In this document: piece after piece, positions 61,178 to 64,000 of the stretch
Layout: every line of letters starts with the position of its first letter
How positions within the stretch are numbered: position 1 is the stretch's first letter
From: Neopestalotiopsis rosae
Lineage: Eukaryota > Ascomycota > Sordariomycetes > Amphisphaeriales > Sporocadaceae
Assembly (NCBI GenBank): GCA_023078685.1
Contig: JALGAS010000006.1
Location: 3,286,001 to 3,350,000 of the forward strand
Direction of reading: 5' to 3'
Length of the DNA: 64,000 nt
Translations under genes and position numbers: made by a program
The notes under the pieces: model-generated
What the model saw: only the letters and a program-made list of their open reading frames with translations
Database searches by the model: none
Told to the model about the DNA's origin: nothing

Positions 61178-63175
61178 ATGGCCATGACAGAAGAGAACGC
61201 CAAGGCCGAGGTCTCCCTCGCCCATGAGGAAGTTCCTCATGGCGATGTTCGCCAAGTTCAGGCCGCGTCCGTGGCTCTCGCATCTGCCGTTGAGCAACAG
61301 AAGCCCAAGCTTTGGTCGAAGAACATGAGGCAGCTATATGCTATCATGGGTATTGGTTACCGGTAAGTGCTGCCAAGTGCCTATTATACTGCTGGTGAAA
61401 TAGTATGCTAATTGTTGTTATGCAGTATGTACCATCGAAAACTAGTCGAGCTTCGAGTATAGTCGTGACTTACACAAATTGAATCTCTAGTCGTCTCCAC
61501 CATGAACGGTTTCGATAGTTCGCTCATGGGCTCTATCAACGCAATGAAACCATACCAGGAAACTTTTGGCTTGTCGGGCGAAGGATCCAGCGCTGGTATC
61601 ATCTTCATCATTTACAACTTGGGCCAAATTGCCAGTTTCCCATGTAAGACGAATATGCTTGGACTGCGCATTGGACGTGGCTAACCCGTGTGAAGTTTGC
61701 GGTCTTATTGCTGATGGCTACGGTCGTCGTGTTTGTATCTTTGTCGGCTGTTTGATTGTCTTGATTGGAACGGCTATCCAGGCTTCAGCCCACCAGATGG
61801 GCCAGTTCATCGGAGGTCGTTTTGTCCTCGGTTTTGGTGCCAGTATCGCTTCGGCTGCTGGTCCTGCTTACACTGTCGAATTGGCCCACCCTGCTTACCG
61901 TGGTACCATGGCCGGCATGTACAACAACTTTTGGTGGTAAGTTTCTAGTCAATCACCAGTATCGCAACTTTCTGTGGCGTCATGTTCTGATCAAGATACT
62001 CAGGGTGGGAAACATCCTCGCCGGTTGGACGACCTACGGCACTGAGCTGCACTACGCCACTTCATGGGCCTGGCGCGTGCCAACTATTGTCCAAGCTGCT
62101 CTGCCCGCAGTTGTCATGTGTCTCATCATGTTCTTCCCGGAGTCACCCCGTTGGTTGATCCACCAGGACCGCACCGAAGAAGCTCTCGCCATCTTTGCCA
62201 AATACCACGGAGACGGAGACGCCAACTCGCCTCTTGTACAGCTTCAGTACCGCGAGATCGTCGAGGAGGCTGCCGCCACCCACGACCCCAACCCCTGGTG
62301 GAACTTCAAGGAGCTCGTCAACACCCGTGCTGCTCGATACCGATTTGCCATGGTCATTGGAATGTCCTTCTTTGGCCAGTGGTCAGGTAACAATGTTGTC
62401 AGCTACTTCATGCCGTCCATGATTGCATCTGCCGGTATTCATGACACCAGCAAGCAGCTGCTTATCAATGCTGTAAGTTTTGGCCACGAGCATAAATATG
62501 CCAGTGCGAAAGAGAAATACTAATAACACGAAAAACAGATCAACCCCATCTTCTCCTTCATCGCTGCCGTATACGGTGCAACGCTGCTCGATAAGCTCGG
62601 TCGCCGACCCATGATGCTTTACGGCCTGATGGGCTCCCTCGTCTTCTACATCCTCCTGACCGCATTTACCGCCGAGACTGCCAACCACCCCGACCTGGCA
62701 TATGGAACCATTGTCTCCATTTACTGCTTTGGTATTTGCTTTGCCTGGGGCTTCACTCCCCTTCAGACTCTCTATGCCGTCGAATGTTTGGAGAACCGCA
62801 CTCGTGCAAAGGGTTCCGGTGCCAACTTCTTATTGTATGTCATCATCGTCTTTCTCTCTTCTATGATACAGAATTAGTTGGCTAACATGTTATCTTGCAC
62901 ACAGCCTGAACATCGCCATGGTCGTCAACACCTACGGTATCGCCGTTGGTATGGAAGCCATTGGCTGGAAGCTGTACCTCGTCTACATTGGCTGGCTGTG
63001 CGTCGAGATTGTCGTCATCTACTTCTTCTTTGTGGAGACGGCCGGCAAGACCCTCGAGGAGATGTCGGAGATCTTCGAGGCCAAGAACCCGAGAAAGGCC
63101 AGCACCCAAAAGACCAAGGTCGAGCTCGACTCGACCGGCCGTGTGGTGCACGTCGACAAGGAGCTCATGGCCTAA
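61178..63175 (+). CDS. MFS sugar transporter, lactose-permease type
   Basis: Exons: 61178..about 61362, 61491..61643, 61696..61936, 62004..62472, 62539..62834 and 62905..63175. The last five introns and exons join cleanly in frame. Intron 1 does not: the strong donor GTAAGT at 61363 and acceptor CTCTAG at 61489-61490 leave the frame off by one. Weaker donors at 61356 or 61350 restore it, as could a microexon. The product is about 535 residues with 12 membrane helices and the sugar-porter marks GFDSSLMGSINAM, GLIADGYGRR, GRFVLGFGAS, PESPRWL, DKLGRRPM and VETAGKTLEEM. The N-terminus is hydrophilic. This is the fungal lactose/cellobiose proton-symporter-like group of the plasma membrane. Its position divergent to the GH2 beta-galactosidase supports beta-galactoside uptake as its role. 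Confidence 0.9.
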
Positions 63176-63467
63176 GCGGAATAATGATCGGCCAGTGGAA
63201 AAGTCCTTCGGCGTTGACGGGACCTGGTCGATCATCAGTGATGACTGCCTGGCTCATGCCTCTGGCTCTTACCTAATTACGCTTCTTGCAATAGGATGCT
63301 TAATAATGATACCCATGCATAACTGTAAACTTTGAGACTTATTTTTCAATGTGACTGTTGCACCCATTGAAGCGTTTGTAAACTCCATCAAAAGAGAGCG
63401 CCATAGACAAAATACATGTTGTAATTAGTATCTAACGACGAAAATGTTCCGCCCTGAAAATATGCTT
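63176..63467. other. Intergenic between convergent genes
   Basis: 3' flanks of the permease gene and of the rhamnosidase-type gene. No gene seen. Confidence 0.5.
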
Positions 63468-64000
63468 CTATACACTCTGAACGACAAAGGTATGGTCTCC
63501 ACCCTCCACACTTTGGGAATATCCACTACGCTTGCCCACAACACCAGCACTCCAGGTCGACACGTCGCCGTCGAAGGAAACAGAAGCCTCGGTAGAAGAA
63601 CTGTCGAGCAGAGGCAGAAGCACCACACCCGACGTGCCAGCAGGAGTCTCAACGGTGACATTGTAGCCACCGTCCACCAGGGCCCAAGAGGCCCGGAACT
63701 TGCCCTGCGAGGTGGAGAAGCCGCCCTCGGCAAAAGTAAGGTTGCCAAACTGGGGCATGAGCGTCCAGGCGGACCCAGCAACGCCCGTGACCTCGAGGCC
63801 GACGACAAAGTTGGTCAGGGCCGACGTAGGGCCCGCGCTCCAGCCGTGGGCGTGGCTCGTGTACGACGGGTCGACGTAGCCGCGGTTGTAGCGGTAGGCG
63901 AACGACCCGTCGGCCAGGTAGCCCTCGATGACGGTCGACTGCGTCCCGTTCTCGTGGTTCAGGTACCAGCCCCAGCTCCGGCGGATGAGGTCGAGCGCGC
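63468..64000 (-). CDS. C-terminal part of a GH78-type alpha-L-rhamnosidase
   Basis: The frame is open from the right edge to the stop at 63468-63470, so only the last ~177 residues are present. It reads ALDLIRRSWGWYLNHENGTQ, IEGYLADGSFAYRYN, SYTSHAHGWSAGPTSALTNF and GSAWTLMPQFGNL, then a beta-rich C-terminal domain (FRASWALVDGGYNVTVETPAG, cited positions about 63640-63700). The SHAHGWSxGPT motif after an (alpha/alpha)6 barrel, followed by a small beta domain beginning WxxxPxxGxL, is characteristic of GH78 and related six-hairpin rhamnosidases. Whether the enzyme is secreted cannot be judged without the N-terminus. It is convergent with the lactose-type permease. The catalytic residues lie outside the window. 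Confidence 0.75.
   Translation of the reverse strand, partial: ALDLIRRSWGWYLNHENGTQSTVIEGYLADGSFAYRYNRGYVDPSYTSHAHGWSAGPTSALTNFVVGLEVTGVAGSAWTLMPQFGNLTFAEGGFSTSQGKFRASWALVDGGYNVTVETPAGTSGVVLLPLLDSSSTEASVSFDGDVSTWSAGVVGKRSGYSQSVEGGDHTFVVQSV

Overview
This window is nuclear DNA of a filamentous ascomycete, probably a Sordariomycete (Hypocreales is a guess from gene content). The reasons are short 49-160 bp GT-AG introns with CTAAC/CTGAC-type branch sites, poly-pyrimidine promoters with TAGGTAGG/CCTACC runs, a velvet-family regulator, a Mer3 meiotic helicase, an intron-bearing tRNA-Pro, and a fungal lactose-type permease beside a GH2 beta-galactosidase. There is no bacterial operon structure, CRISPR array or intact transposon.

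Layout. 1-5.1 kb is a rearranged patch. A minus-strand gene of unknown function runs off the left edge. It abuts the decapitated 3' part of a subtilisin-like protease gene, followed by diverged copies of that gene's 3' end, an AT-rich tract and an ATG-less zinc-finger-like reading frame. An intact alpha/beta hydrolase follows. 5.5-6.4 kb holds tRNA-Pro(AGG) and a hotdog-fold thioesterase. After a 5.6 kb gene-poor stretch comes a four-exon velvet-domain regulator (12.0-13.4 kb). Its 5' side faces about 13.8 kb without a recognisable gene. 27-33.6 kb carries a DxxxD-type (manganese-like) CDF transporter, a membrane-anchored SGNH hydrolase and a divergent KptA/Tpt1-like protein lacking most catalytic residues. 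36.2-43.7 kb carries the Mer3/HFM1 meiotic helicase and a UDP-galactose-type nucleotide-sugar transporter. 46.6-49.4 kb is one long low-complexity protein, followed by 6 kb with no convincing gene.

The right end (55.5-64 kb) is a sugar-utilisation neighbourhood. An intracellular GH2 beta-galactosidase and an MFS lactose-type permease diverge from a shared 2.17 kb intergenic region containing several CreA/Cre1-type SYGGRG sites. The 3' end of a GH78-type alpha-L-rhamnosidase runs convergently off the right edge. The likely logic is uptake of beta-galactosides by the permease, cytosolic cleavage by the GH2 enzyme, and carbon catabolite repression of the pair.

Exon boundaries were derived by hand from splice signals and reading-frame continuity. 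No database search was run. I found no clear new molecular system. The best leads are the broken protease region, the catalytically degenerate KptA-like protein, the two in-frame stop-free introns, the very long velvet upstream region and the lactose divergon with its neighbouring rhamnosidase.
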